64,000 nucleotides of DNA from Metaphire vulgaris (GCA_018105865.1 CM030845.1:13453390-13517389); one strand, 5' to 3'. Counted from the stretch's first letter, positions 45,859 through 56,224 are shown. The notes: generated by a model from the letters alone, not told the origin. Program-made: numbers and translations.

Positions 45859-46186
45859 CAGCGGTTCTCAACCTGTGGGTCGCGACCCCCACGGGGGTCG
45901 AATGACGATCTGCCAGAGGTCGCCCGATACCATCAGAAATATGGGGTTGTCTCTTTTCTTGTTATTGCACAAAATTTCCTCAGTGGTAGTTGTTTTACTA
46001 TAATTGTAATTCGAGAATAGACATGGAGACAATTAAATAATAACGATTTCGAACATTTTGATTGTCGTAGCATTATTATTTTTAGCAGTTTAAAATGTGA
46101 ACGAAAACAATTTAACCGTTGGGGGGTCGCCACATCATGAAATTGAATTAAAAGGGTCGCGGCACTATAAAGGTTGAGAACCGCTG
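45859..46186. mobile_element. CAGCGGTTCTCAACC hAT-type miniature element
   Basis: Ends CAGCGGTTCTCAACC and GGTTGAGAACCGCTG, 15/15 inverted. TSD GGCTATAG/GACTATAG matches 7 of 8. Contains GGGTCGCGACCCCC near the left end and GGGTCGCGGC near the right. 328 bp, noncoding. Confidence 0.94.
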
Positions 46187-46474
46187 GACTATAGCGTATA
46201 GCCGAAGTTCTGTGGTCACCCGGAAAAGGTCAATTCCAGGCATTAGTCAGCGCGCTTGGGGCATTTAGAGTACAATGCATAGCCATACATGCATGCGACG
46301 GAGCATTATAACAGCCTTTATCACTATCAGTGAACATCTATGGCGCCATCTTAATAATGCATTTGTCGTCAGTCGATGGTCGCTCACTCGTTGTCAAATC
46401 CAATGAGTCACTTCTCGATGTTCCGATTATATATTAGGCTACTAAAGGGCGGACAGTTTTTAATATATCTATTT

Positions 46475-46551
46475 ATTGCGTAACTTTTAGTGCCGCCCCA
46501 GAAATTTGCCGCCCTAGACGGTCGCCTAGTTCGCCTATTAAACCGGGCCTG
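46475..46551. mobile_element. Right end of a CAGGCCCGGTTTAATAGG element
   Basis: Ends TTAAACCGGGCCTG with CCGCCCTAGACGG inside, a common hAT-type terminus. The left end is not found. Confidence 0.45.
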
Positions 46552-47193
46552 GATGAGATGTAACTAGATTCGAAGGTTAAGTCGAATAGGCCTATATTTA
46601 ACTCAGTTAGACCCTATATTAAGGGCGCTGCTGTGAATTCAGCTGTCGTTGAATCGTTGAATGAGTCTAGCTAGAATGTCAGATAAAGTCGCAAAGAAAA
46701 AATCTCCTTCTCGGGACAGGGGAGGTTAGATGGGCAGTTTAATACACGGCAGTTTATTCATTTCGTTACGACGTCATGCTCATGAGCACAGAAGATATAT
46801 TTTAAATGAGTAGTTCACACTTCGGTCATGCCCTTTCTCACGAGAAGAATAGGCTGATTGGAACTGGCATCCATCCAGCCCCTCCGTTCTTCTGGAATGC
46901 GGGTGACACTCTGCATTGAAGACTGCTGAGGGTTAATTCTTTGCTTCCCCACCCCCCCACCCCGACCCCCCCCACCCCTACCCCCATCCACTGATTCCTC
47001 TTCGCCATGGAATTGTTCGTTCACCTGACGATAACCATCGGAGATGACGCCCCTGTGACGTTGAGGCCTCTTGGCATCGGGTGATTAATTACACGACTAA
47101 AGAACACTTCTTGAAAAGCTCTTATTTGATTTTAGAGATTACAGTAAAGAAATTCGAAGGATCAACGCCCCGGGCGATGTGATGAAGGAAAAT
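46552..47193. other. No gene recognised
   Basis: Includes a CCCCCACCCC-rich stretch near 46,948-46,985. Confidence 0.3.
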
Positions 47194-47263
47194 GAGGAGG
47201 AGGAGGAGGAGGAGGAGGAGGAGGAGGAGGAGGAGGAGGAGGAGGAGGAGGAGGAGGAGGAGG
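47194..47263. repeat. (GGA)n microsatellite
   Basis: About 23 GGA/GAG units. The Arg- and Ser-run frames over it are artefacts. Confidence 0.97.
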
Positions 47264-47391
47264 GAGAAGGTAACGCATTTAGGAGGCTTCGTCGCGTGCG
47301 TTCAATGGCGGCCACGGATAATGGACACACATCGACGATCTGTTAAGACTTTGACCTCAGAAGAGATCGAAGAGATTACAAAATGGAACTT

Positions 47392-47457
47392 CACACACAC
47401 ACACACACACACACACACAAAGAGACACACACACACAGACAGACAGAGAAGAGAGAC
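47392..47457. repeat. (CA)n and CAGA complex repeat
   Basis: CA tract to about 47,419, then mixed ACAC and AGACAGAC units. Confidence 0.9.
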
Positions 47458-48248
47458 AATCGTCAGAGAGAGAAATGAGTACCTACTGATGCAATCGTTG
47501 AGCGCTCGAGACGAAATGACGTCCTTACACCTACTGATGCGTTTAGTTAATACTATTTTAGGTCTTGGATCATTCTTGTGTTCCTTTAGCTACTAGAATG
47601 AGTGACCAATCAAAAAGGTGTATTCTATGGAAGATGTATGAATATTTGTCCTATAAACATTTGTTCAAAACCACAATATACTCAACCACAGCCTCGTCAA
47701 TCCTCCCTGACGGGACCACCTGGATAATTCGTGTTGCCTTCTTGTCCATCTTCCATCCAGTGAAGGAAATTTTTGTCGTTGTTTGGACCAGGTAATAAAG
47801 GCTGGAATTTAAATTGCTTTGTTTCCATTTTAATTTTCTCCACTCGCCATTGTTGAGTAACTATTGTTCCGTCACCTTACAGGGCACCGGCATTTTTCCT
47901 ATGAAGGTGCTGGTAAAGAGAACATGATACAAACAGATGGCTAAACATCTGTTCCTATTTTCCTTAACAGGCGTTAAATGTGATTGTGCCTTGAAAATAA
48001 TCTAGCAGCATTCACGTTGGTCACGCATGAACGCATTCCACACCAGCCGTTGTCCCCACCCAGTAATCAACTGGTCAGAGAAAGGCCCTTGTGTGTGAGT
48101 GTGTGAAAATCTGTTGCCTTCTGTCCATGTCCTCGAAGGAAACTTTTGTCGTTGTCGTTTGCTTTTTTGCTTTTACTTTTTAATTTGGTAAAGATCAGGA
48201 ACAAACTAACATCTCTCTTATGCTCTCTTGGGGTTATCCCCACCCACC
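47458..48248. other. No gene recognised
   Basis: No supported exon or repeat boundary. Confidence 0.3.
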
Positions 48249-48281
48249 TCTCTCTCTCTCTCTCTCTCTGGGAGTCTTTGA

Positions 48282-48317
<36 letters not shown>
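48249..48317. repeat. (TC)n tracts
   Basis: Two TC arrays separated by GGGAGTCTTTGAGTCTG. Confidence 0.95.
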
Positions 48318-48319
<2 letters not shown>

Positions 48320-48641
48320 AGTTCGAGAAATTTGTAGTTGGAAGTCGTCTCCACTGCTTAGGGGCCTACTTATAAAAATCGACCACCGTTAGTCTACAGG
48401 TTATCATCATCAAGGATAACATAACACCCATGTTGTTAACAGAGTCAGGAAGTGAAAGTGAGGGAAGAGGCGAAGATCAGGTTCAGATGAACGGGAAAAT
48501 GCCAAAGCAAATCAACTGCGTTCTCTCAGAACGCAGCCAAAGGCGCTTTCAAAACAACCAGTTTTCGGAGAAACGATGAGGCATCCACTGGCCACTGGCT
48601 AACTGCGGCGCTTGGAGCCTTCGAGGGAATCATGGCGTTTT

Positions 48642-48644
<3 letters not shown>

Positions 48645-48684
<40 letters not shown>

Positions 48685-48699
48685 TGTGTGTGTGTGTGT
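48645..48699. repeat. (GA)n then (GT)n microsatellite
   Basis: GA tract switching to GT at about 48,682. Confidence 0.95.
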
Positions 48700-49017
48700 T
48701 AGCGCATGTAGACCTATGGGTCTATAGACTGTCTCATAGCCAGTGATAGGTCCTCTACCAGACTGTGGGGGTAAATAGGCCTATAATTATGTTAAATAAT
48801 ATTTGGGGTATATATTGAACTGCTAGTGCTTGTTTTTTTAGAATGAGCCTAATATTCATTTTTTAAAATTGAATTAATTACAACATTTATAAAATTCGTG
48901 GACGATAGTTTAAAAAATTAATCATGTAATTTTATCAGCTGCAGAATGGAAGAGACGAAATCTTCTATTTGCTGATCTATATATATATGGACTCCTGCAT
49001 TCTGTTCGATATTCTTC
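48700..49017. other. No gene recognised
   Basis: AT-rich spacer before the nested element cluster. Confidence 0.3.
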
Positions 49018-49463
49018 GGTTAGAGCAGTGGTTCCCAACGCCCCCCGCACGCCTCGCAGGTGGGGGGCCATTTGAATTTTTAAGTACCTTTGCTCTAATC
49101 GTCTATTAACTCTATTTTAAAGAGAAACCGTGACTACTGTTAATTTTAATAACTTAATTTTAACTTTCTGCGCGAACAAAAAAACGACACCTTGCTTCTG
49201 AATGTTGTAGGCCTATTATGTAATAACCAGAGAAAAGTCATTAAAATTACTTGATATTTATGTATTTCAATCCATGGTGTTTTTAAGGAAAAATTACTAG
49301 GTGGCCGGTGAAAAACTTTTAAAATTCCAGATGAAAACTAATGTTGGTACTTCCCAATTTTAGTTTATTAATTGATTGATTGAAATTTATTTATTTCAAC
49401 TCAACTTATGACATAGGTCTAGATACATTTACCCTTATAGTAACAATCCAGACTACTCAGCTC

Positions 49464-49813
49464 CAGTGAAGTAGCGAGGGAGCAGCGGGGGGGGGGCGAA
49501 CCGCTCCAGGTGGCACTTGCTCTAGGGGCGGCATTTTCGGGTATTTTCCACACAGATGCTGACATACACGGTGATCTCGAGACTTTGATAAAAATGCGAC
49601 GACCTTTTTGCTCGTCAAGATTTTTGGGAATTCGAATGAAGGCTGCATTGTGTCAGGGCGGCATTTTCGGGTTTGATAAAAACATTTTTTAAATGCAAGA
49701 CCTTTTTTGCTTTCCAAGATTTTTTCGGAAATTGTATCTTGTTTTTTTCAGCCGCAAAACGGCGGCACTTTTTATTTTCGCCCCAGGCGGCACTTTGCCT
49801 AGTTACGCCACTG
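49464..49813. mobile_element. CAGTGNAGTAGC-type element nested in the 49,026 element
   Basis: Ends CAGTGAAGTAGCGAGG and CCTAGTTACGCCACTG. The flanks CTCAGCTC and CTGAGCTG match 6 of 8. Contains two motif copies, GACCTTTTTGCTCGTCAAG (49,601) and GACCTTTTTTGCTTTCCAAG (49,699), and repeated GGGCGGCATTTTCGGG blocks. Confidence 0.8.
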
Positions 49814-49821
49814 CTGAGCTG

Positions 49822-50435
49822 TAGTATACATTTAGTACATAATGTAAATTAATCATTAGATTCATTCCTTCTTCTTTCTTCTTCATGTGCCATGTATTGC
49901 TACGTTGGCGACCATGGATTTCCACCCTTCTCTGTCTCTGGTTTTTCTTATCAGTTCGAACATCGAAGGGTGGAAATCCATTGTCTTTAGCTCTTCTTGC
50001 TTCTCTGAGACTGTCTGCATACTTTACTCGTTGTCTTCCTCTTGCTCTTTTACCCTCTATAATTCCTGTTATGACTAGATTTTCCAATCCATCCTTTCTA
50101 ATTAGACGTCCGAAAAATTCCAACTGCTTTCTTATTGTTTGCAGAAATTTTCTTTTACACCAAATACTTTTAGTACTTTCTCATTGATTGTGCAAATGGG
50201 CCTAAATGGCAAAATGCTTCCTAGATATTTGAACTTTGTTACCTGTTTTATTTCTATCTTCATTCAATATTGTAGTCTCCACCTAGGAATTTTTTCTTTT
50301 TATTATTACTATAAAGTACGTCTTTTTAATTTATTTTTAGTCCTTTCTTTTCACTCTCTTCTGTCACTCTGTCTAATAATCTTTGTAATTTTCTTTCCGT
50401 ATCTGCCATTAGTGTGGTGTCATCTGCGTGTCGTT
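49822..50435 (-). pseudogene. LINE reverse transcriptase fragment with HADD motif
   Basis: From 50,435 down, the minus strand reads HADDTTLMADTERKLQRLL (motif C with the catalytic Asp pair), then a degraded stretch. An open part follows from about 50,123, LEFFGRLIRKDGLENLV, IIEGKRARGRQRVKYADSL and NTWHMKKKE. This order is typical of the C-terminal half of a LINE ORF2. Stops and frame changes in the middle show it is inactive. It lies inside the hAT-type element at 49,026-51,172, next to the nested miniature element at 49,464. Confidence 0.8.
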
Positions 50436-50559
50436 CATTGCTCAGTTAGACTAACACAAGAAGTCATTACAAAAGCAAAAATATATGCTAAACAGTGTTA
50501 GCTCTATGTGTGTTTGTGTGTGTGTGTGTGTATGTGTGCGAGTGCCAGTGTGCTTCAGT

Positions 50560-50869
50560 CAGTGGCGGTTCCAGGACAGGACTTCTTGGCGGAGAGGGGG
50601 ATGAAATTAATTCATAGGAAGTTGGTGGGTGTGAAAACAGAAGGGACAAATCAATCAAATTCGTCGAATAGGCCGACAAAGGGAATTTTATCCCTAAATT
50701 TACTACCCTTTTACCGCAAAATAGGATGACAAGCAAAAAAGCTCATCCGCAGATTTTCCCCGTACTTTTACTACACTTTTACCCAAAAATAGGTTTCAAA
50801 AGCAAAAAAAGTAAAGTAAGTCCGGTGGGGGATGCATTCCCACTCATCCCCCACGTGGAACCGCCACTG
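50560..50869. mobile_element. CAGTGGCGGTTCCAGG element, complete copy
   Basis: Ends CAGTGGCGGTTCCAGG and CGTGGAACCGCCACTG. The flanks GCTTCAGT and ATTTCAGT match 6 of 8. 310 bp. Contains GACAAGCAAAAAAGC (50,728) and AAAAGCAAAAAAAG (50,796), reverse orientation. A truncated relative is at 44,290-44,544. Confidence 0.88.
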
Positions 50870-51299
50870 ATTTCAGTTTCTTTTCATATTATGTTTTGTC
50901 TCTTTATTGCTTTTTATCTCATCTCATATTATTAGTCTTGACAATTTTTAGTGATTTTTCAACTGCCCCTTGTTCTTCCATTTTTCTCTGCAATCAAGCT
51001 TAGGCACCTAATGGCTGCATGTTTTTTGGAAGATTTCATAGTACAAATTAGGGGCCTTTTTAATCTTGTGTCACATAAATAGGAGTTTACCTGTTGTTGA
51101 ATAATAAGAATTATATTAGAATTTGACGGATGCTTAGGTGGGACAGGGACTATGAAAGGTTGGGAACCGCTGGGTTAGAGTTAGACAGTGTGGATTAGAA
51201 ACTGAAGACCATTTGGCATTTCATTAGAATTACAGTTACTGCCAGTCTCTGCTTTAGTATTCGGACGGCATTTAGAAAGTGATGAGCAGACCTCGCAGG

Positions 51300-51480
51300 C
51301 ACTCAATGGTTGTCAATGTGGCAGTTTCATCCAATCGTATTTCAGCGTGACGACGATCTGTCTTCTGATTGGTCGGCACTCTTTGAACCGTCGGCTGCCC
51401 TGTGGACGCGTGACTGTTGCGCCGATGGCGTGAGAATCTCTGTAGAAACGTTGGGAACGACGCGTCTTCGGCGCAAGGAC
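51300..51480 (+). promoter_or_regulatory. Candidate promoter with two CCAAT-type boxes
   Basis: A GC-richer, CpG-containing stretch has CCAAT at 51,331-51,335 and its inverse ATTGG at 51,368-51,372. These are the usual NF-Y pair upstream of animal genes. It is followed by a donor-bearing exon candidate ending at 51,540. There is no TATA box in this part. Confidence 0.35.
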
Positions 51481-51540
51481 ACTGTTAAGTGCGGACAAAC
51501 AGTGTGCGTGTGTGTGAAATAGACCGCGTGTACAGCGGAG
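51480..51540 (+). other. Candidate 5' noncoding exon with donor
   Basis: The segment ends GCGGAG followed by GTAAGG at 51,541, a good splice donor. The start is not defined. It would join the acceptor at 51,874. Confidence 0.35.
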
Positions 51541-51718
51541 GTAAGGGGTTCGTCTCTCTTCCCCGATGAAGACTGTCTAGGCCCCTCAAGGCCCTAAATA
51601 GGCCGATAGTCTTCTGGGGCTTCCAGGCCAGTTGACTAACAAACGGTGTGTCTCAATTTCAAGCGTCAACTTCGTCGTCGTTGCGTGACGATGAATTAGA
51701 CGTTTGGCTGATTTAACC

Positions 51719-51720
<2 letters not shown>

Positions 51721-51750
<30 letters not shown>
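51721..51750. repeat. (AG)n microsatellite in the candidate intron
   Basis: Fifteen AG units. Confidence 0.95.
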
Positions 51751-51755
<5 letters not shown>

Positions 51756-51874
51756 TTAATTTCTGCGGAAAGACTGAGATTGCAGTTGACCAAAGACCTC
51801 TGCATTCATGCCCGACGGTCGATTAAGGAAAACGCGTGGACTTTCTTTAGGCCAACTTGTTTTCTTTCACTTAG

Positions 51875-52011
51875 ACCAACTGAGGTGCTGGATTGTTCGA
51901 TAGCCTATAAAACATCGGAAATTCGAATCGCCAGAATGAACACAGCGCTAAGCATCTGCATTTGTCTTACTACGATTTCATGTGCCGAGGTGAATACTGC
52001 ACCTAGCTCAG
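51875..52011 (+). CDS. Candidate secreted-protein gene, first coding exon
   Basis: The acceptor TTTTCTTTCACTTAG ends at 51,874, and an ATG lies at 51,936. The first residues, MNTALSICICLTTISCA, form a signal peptide with a hydrophobic core and a plausible cleavage after SCA, followed by EVNTAPSS. The exon ends at a near-perfect donor (CTCAG then GTAAGC at 52,012), leaving phase 1. Only 25 codons are in this exon, so the mature protein is unknown. The next exon is not recognisable; downstream sequence to 54.5 kb is repeat-filled and would be intron. A TATAAAA at 51,906-51,912 is too close to the ATG to be the main promoter if the upstream exon is real. Confidence 0.45.
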
Positions 52012-52013
52012 GT

Positions 52014-52639
52014 AAGCAATTTCAAAGAGCTACCTTAATTGGTGTTTTATTGGCTATTATTATATTGTATAGCCTAATGTTGACTTAAATAATTGCTCCT
52101 TATTATTGCGTTAAATAGTGAAACATTTGTTTGAAGCTGCACTGAAGCCTGTATAGGCGTGCTAGATGAAAACTGGCCTCTTTAAGTTTCTAATCTAACT
52201 CTGCAGATAGCATTTGATGATATAATACTTAATTTTTCTGTCATTTGAGGGATTTGTAGAAATTGTGCAAGTAAGCTTGTTTAGAGAAAAACGAAATAGG
52301 CCTATATGCTTAATCAGTGGACAGTGGTTCCAAAGTTTTTAAAATACAGAGGACCATATGTACAATTTTCAGCATTTAAACGGACCAAAACGTTATAAAA
52401 TTATAAACTTTAGAGTTTAGACTATATGGGCTACAACAGAATCTAGACTCTAGACGATTCTGATCCTGGTTCTTATGATGAAAAATCGATTCGATACATC
52501 GGGATTATAGGAAATCGAACTGGTAAAGGTAGTTTCATACTCAACGAGCGTAGGGTCCGTCGCTGACCTCAGTGTACTAGACAAACAGCGACGCAGGTGG
52601 TTTACGCCATTACTCTACAGCAGTTTGCCACTGCTCTCT
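52014..52639. other. Candidate intron; one element end
   Basis: CAGTGGTTCCAAAGTTTTT at 52,322 is a hAT-type left end without a partner. Otherwise nothing is recognised. Confidence 0.35.
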
Positions 52640-52795
52640 CTAGACCCGCGTTTTACCTTCGCAGCTTAACGCTGGTGCCAATTTATCGACGCCTAATTTG
52701 AAATTTACATTCAATTCGTTAATTTCGTTAAGTTCTTTACACATGTCCACAGCAAATGCAAACTCACACAGCAGCCAATCTGCCCAATTTCCAAC
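52640..52795 (-). pseudogene. hAT (GTF2IRD2/ZBED-like) transposase fragment, inverted copy
   Basis: The minus strand reads NWADWLLCEFAFAVDMCKEL then NELNVNFKLGVDKL, the region WL.(D/E)LAFLVD...LNELN of GTF2IRD2-type hAT proteins. The same segment is found on the plus strand at 53,083-53,175, so the two form an inverted pair about 300 bp apart. Confidence 0.65.
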
Positions 52796-53082
52796 ACATA
52801 AAGACGGGCCTGCCCGCGGGTCGCATGCGGCCCGCGGACCACTTTTATGCACCCCTCCGGAGCATAAGTAACAGTTTAGTAATTTTTTTTGAAAAGTGCA
52901 TTAATATTGCACTACGGCTTTTGGCTTATTTGCTGCTAACCACAGCAGCAATGTAGTTTCTGACAATAGTGTGAGGTGGTCAAGCATTGGTAATGTGATA
53001 ACAAGAGTATGGAAGTTTAAAATAGAAATGTTGTTATTTTGGAAACGAAAAGCGCAAATTGTGAATTTCAGGACAAAATGGC

Positions 53083-53256
53083 AGACTCTCGGATTGGCTG
53101 CTGTGTGAGTTTGCATTTGCTGTGAACATGTGCAAAGAACTTAAAGAATTGAATGTAAATTTCAAATTTTAAAGGAAGAGGAAATTTTGCACATAATTTT
53201 AAATGTCTTTTTTTTCTTTGGTTCAACATACAGCTGCGAACAGACATTTCAGCTCT

Positions 53257-53259
<3 letters not shown>
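53083..53259 (+). pseudogene. hAT transposase C-terminal remnant, left of the mariner
   Basis: One plus frame reads WLLCEFAFAVNMCKELKELN and then a stop. A neighbouring frame gives FGSTYSCEQTF, the hAT dimerisation signature of the ZBED/GTF2IRD2 group (STYxCEQxFS). A CA microsatellite follows at once and the mariner begins at 53,308. The remnant is internally deleted and frameshifted. Confidence 0.65.

Positions 53260-53305
<46 letters not shown>
53260..53305. repeat. (CA)n microsatellite left of the mariner
   Basis: About 21 CA units followed by ATATATA. Confidence 0.96.
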
Positions 53306-53307
<2 letters not shown>

Positions 53308-54099
53308 CACCGTGATCACGAAAATCGGGACCCCTAGATTAATGAGTATAACTTAACAACCTTTTGACCAATCATGCTGAAATTTTAATTATATTAGGCC
53401 TATGAGGCAGTCTCGATCCTCAAAAAATATTTCGCCTCTACGCTGCAGCTGGTACAAGAAAGAAGGACATCACTGGCGCTCGTCTTCTGCGTACTCGTCC
53501 GACTTTCACCAAGTCCTTAATGGTATCAGTTGGTGTTTCAGCACTCGGTCGTACAGCTATTCACTTCGTCGAGCCGGGGGTGAAAGTTAACGGACAGTAT
53601 TACAGAGACGTTCTACTGATGCAGGTACTGCTGCCGGACACCCGAACTTTCTCAGATTATTACACATTCCAACAGGACGGTGCACCGGCACACAGAGCTC
53701 GAGAGACAGTTGAACTGTTAGGTAACGAAACGCCGGACTTCATTCCGCCTACTCTCTGGCCACCCAACAGCCCGGATTTGAATCCGGTGGATTATAAAAT
53801 TTGGAGTGTTATGCAGGAACGCGTTCATCGAACGAAAGTCCGTGATATTGAGGACCTATGACAACGCATCATGCAAGTGTGGGACGAGATTGATCAAGGC
53901 ATCATTGATGCGTCGTTCAAGCAATTGCGTAGGCGTCTTCGTGCGTGTATTGCAGCAAATGGCGGACCGTTTGAACACAAACTATGAGTGGAATATCATT
54001 AGAACTATCTAAAGTACACGTACTACAACTTTGTTGAATATTAGTTGACTTTTCGTTGAGTTATATTCATTAATCTAGGGGTCCTGATTTTCGTGATCA

Positions 54100-54104
<5 letters not shown>
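53308..54104 (+). mobile_element. mariner-type transposon, internally deleted
   Basis: Termini CACCGTGATCACGAAAATCG and CGATTTTCGTGATCACTGTG-like inverse continue for about 45 bp with few mismatches (both contain ACCCCTAGATTAATGA). TA is present on both sides (53,306-53,307 and 54,105-54,106), the Tc1/mariner target. At 797 bp it lacks the 5' part of the transposase gene. It was inserted in a CA/TA-rich tract within the hAT relic. Confidence 0.93.
53415..53987 (+). pseudogene. mariner transposase, C-terminal catalytic part
   Basis: One frame reads TRKKDITGARLLRTRPTFTK, MVSVGVSALGRTAIHFVEPG, YYTFQQDGAPAHRARETVEL, LWPPNSPDLNPVDYKIW and, past an in-frame TGA at 53,859, on to AANGGPFEHKL at 53,987. 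QQD and the last Asp of SPDLNPVD are two of the three catalytic acidic residues, separated by 37 residues, which suggests the DD37D (maT-like) group. The N-terminal DNA-binding domain and first catalytic Asp are deleted. The single stop is consistent with a CGA-to-TGA change. The copy is inactive but young-looking. Confidence 0.92.
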
Positions 54105-54137
<33 letters not shown>

Positions 54138-54147
54138 ACACACATAC

Positions 54148-54224
<77 letters not shown>
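54105..54224. repeat. (TA)n and (TG)n microsatellite right of the mariner
   Basis: TA tract 54,105-54,134, short mixed CA/TA sequence, then TG from 54,160 to 54,224. Confidence 0.95.
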
Positions 54225-54226
<2 letters not shown>

Positions 54227-54674
54227 CAAGCAACTTAAAACCTGACTACAAAAACTTGTCAGAAATTGTTCTCTGCAGAAATCTCATTAATGTAAAGTAA
54301 ATAAATGTTGAGAATCTAATATTACATTTGGTCTTCTTTAAAATGTGCACCTGTTTTGTACAACTGTTTGACTACACAGACATGAACCTTGGAAGTAAAT
54401 TTTAAATTATTGTTATGAGGTGCATGTTGTTGTCGTGATGCGGCCCACTTGACTTACGGCCCATCATGGAAAAAGGCTTGCTCACCTCTGGTCTAAAATA
54501 TGCCGATGGACTCGGAGGGAGCAATCGTTTTAGACACAAGAAGTAAGAAGTTGAACGCGTTCTTGACAAGAGTTAGCCCTGATGTTCAACAGCATTGTTC
54601 TGTTATGTGTATCGACAGTATCGCTGCGCTTGTTATGCAGGCCTTGATCAGCGTTTGAAAACGTTCCATTGAAC

Positions 54675-54830
54675 GCCATCGTCATTGGCGTAGCCAGGGT
54701 TCCGTGAGGAGGGGCACCATCAGGACAGAAGCGCACACCCAATTCAGTGCGACTGTGGGAATTGGGGGGAGGGGAATTGGGGAGCAAGACGTGCGGAAGC
54801 TTTTGAGTACTAAGTAGGGGAGGAAAGGGA
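54675..54830. mobile_element. CATTGGCGTAGCCAGGG element fragment
   Basis: The left end CATTGGCGTAGCCAGGGTTC matches the NNGGCGTAGC hAT-type family. No right end is found. GGAATTGGGGGGAGGGG lies inside. Confidence 0.45.
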
Positions 54831-55069
54831 TATTTACTGGTCATTGCTTATAATTTCCCCTCTGGTCCACTCTAAGCACAGCAGGACAATCAGAAAGTCC
54901 TTTCCGCAATGGCTTCACTCTCAAACGCCTTGCTGAATATTAGGGTCAGCTCTGTTGTGTGCTTTGAGTTTAGAGACGTTAATTTTGATTTATTATTGAG
55001 TGACCAAATGTTATGATACAGTCCAGCTAAGTTAAGCGATTGCGTTGACCACTTGACCATCCGCGCGAT

Positions 55070-55110
55070 AGTATTATAACAGTAAAGGACTTCTATAGCG
55101 CTTAGTAAGA
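55070..55110 (-). repeat. LINE 3' end remnant
   Basis: Reverse complement reads AAGCGCTATAGAAGTCC. Confidence 0.35.
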
Positions 55111-55956
55111 GTTTGATAATTATTTGTTGTATTTCAAGAAGTGTCTTAGTTTGGAGCTGTGTACTGTATGTACCTTAGCTTAGTTCTAGATTTCAACCCG
55201 GATTTCTTGATACCGGAATAGTAGGAGTTGTAGATGTGAGAATGGGTAGGCAGTAGTGGTCGTTGTGTCGTAATTAGCTTTATTTTGTTGAACCATATAT
55301 GGTCGTGGTTTGAGTTACTTCCAAATATGGTAACGGTTTGGGTTGCTTCCTACGAGAGCTCAGGCTGGACATGAGTAACCAACGGTTCAAAAGAGAGGCC
55401 AGTAGGGTACACGTCAGCATCCGGGTACAGCGGCAGAGGAACCAAGAAGATCCTGCATCAGGCATGACCGGCAGAGCGAAAACAAGATACAGGATGTGAG
55501 AGAATTTCCTTTAAATATGAGAGGCTGAGTACAGGCAGGATGTAGTCTGTCGAAGAAGAGTCGTAGTGCTGAGTCTGTCGAGAAGAGTCGAAACGCCAGT
55601 CTGCCGGAGAAAAGGTCGAGATTCGAGGAACAGCCGTGGCCAGAGCCGAAGTCGTAGGACAAGTTGTCGATTGGGAAGTAACTGTTTTCTCATATAAGAC
55701 TTACCCTAAGTAGGATAGTAGTATTATTACCGTTCTAACTGATGCTTTGGTTCGCTTGTGTAGTTTTTGCTCTTATATGTATTGTCTGTAAGCTAAATTT
55801 ATCGTGCATTTATTTACCATTATTAAATTGAATAATCGCTATCTTTTGTCGCTCACTCAGATATAGACCAACTTATCATGCTCTCCTGTGACATTCCCTA
55901 GTTCCCACTCTAACGCCCCTGATATGAGATAACCAGCGGAGTACAGGGTAATTCCC
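55111..55956. other. Possible 5' LTR/upstream region of the gypsy element
   Basis: No gene is seen. GTCGAGAAGAGTCG and GTCGAAGAAGAGTCG occur as short repeats near 55,547-55,592. A 5' LTR would be expected here, but no matching copy is found in the 63.2-64.0 kb sequence, so the boundaries cannot be set. Confidence 0.3.
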
Positions 55957-55995
55957 AAGCTTGGTTATAAGTGGTGAAGCTTGGTTATAAGTGGT
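55957..55995. repeat. Tandem 19-bp direct repeat in the leader
   Basis: AAGCTTGGTTATAAGTGGT occurs twice at a 20-bp step. It may include the primer-binding site, although no tRNA match was established. Confidence 0.8.
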
Positions 55996-56224
55996 CGAGA
56001 ACCGAACTTTCCGCCTTACCTTGATAAGTGTCTACTATCTTAAACTGTGATGTCTTTTCTTACCGAGCTCGTATATAGACAACTTGATAACTTTGCATTA
56101 TAATTTTCGTTGATTGTGATTCGCGTAGTTAAGGTTTAAACTGTAATTGCAGTTTGGACCAAGATTTAATTAGAATTGTTAATTAGAATTGTTAGTTAGA
56201 ATTGTTCTGCATAGCATTTCATTC

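Larger units (their letters stand above)
49026..51172. mobile_element. CAGTGGTTCCCAAC hAT-type element, host of three nested insertions
   Basis: The left end CAGTGGTTCCCAAC and right end GTTGGGAACCGCTG are inverted. Perfect 8-bp TSD GGTTAGAG at 49,018-49,025 and 51,173-51,180. Most of its 2,147 bp is explained by later insertions: elements at 49,464-49,813 and 50,560-50,869 and a LINE fragment at 49,822-50,435. The original element was therefore under 1 kb. Confidence 0.92.
52800..54490. mobile_element. hAT relic (GTF2IRD2/ZBED type) invaded by a mariner
   Basis: The left side has GGGCCTGCCCGCGGGTCGCATG. The right end is GGCTTGCTCACCTCTG with GATGCGGCCCAC inside. Coding traces on the plus strand are DWLLCEFAFAVNMCKELKEL (53,095-53,160) and GSTYSCEQTF (53,222-53,251). 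After the mariner and microsatellite come LKTxLQKLVRNC (about 54,233-54,270). The order matches the C-terminal half of such transposases. No TSD is readable. Confidence 0.65.

Noticed and set aside
47192..47596. 134-codon Arg-rich plus-strand frame
   Set aside because: It is a (GGA)n tract followed by a CA/CAGA repeat.
51905..51912. TATAAAA as promoter of the signal-peptide exon
   Set aside because: It is only about 24 bp before the ATG and lies inside the exon defined by a strong acceptor at 51,874.
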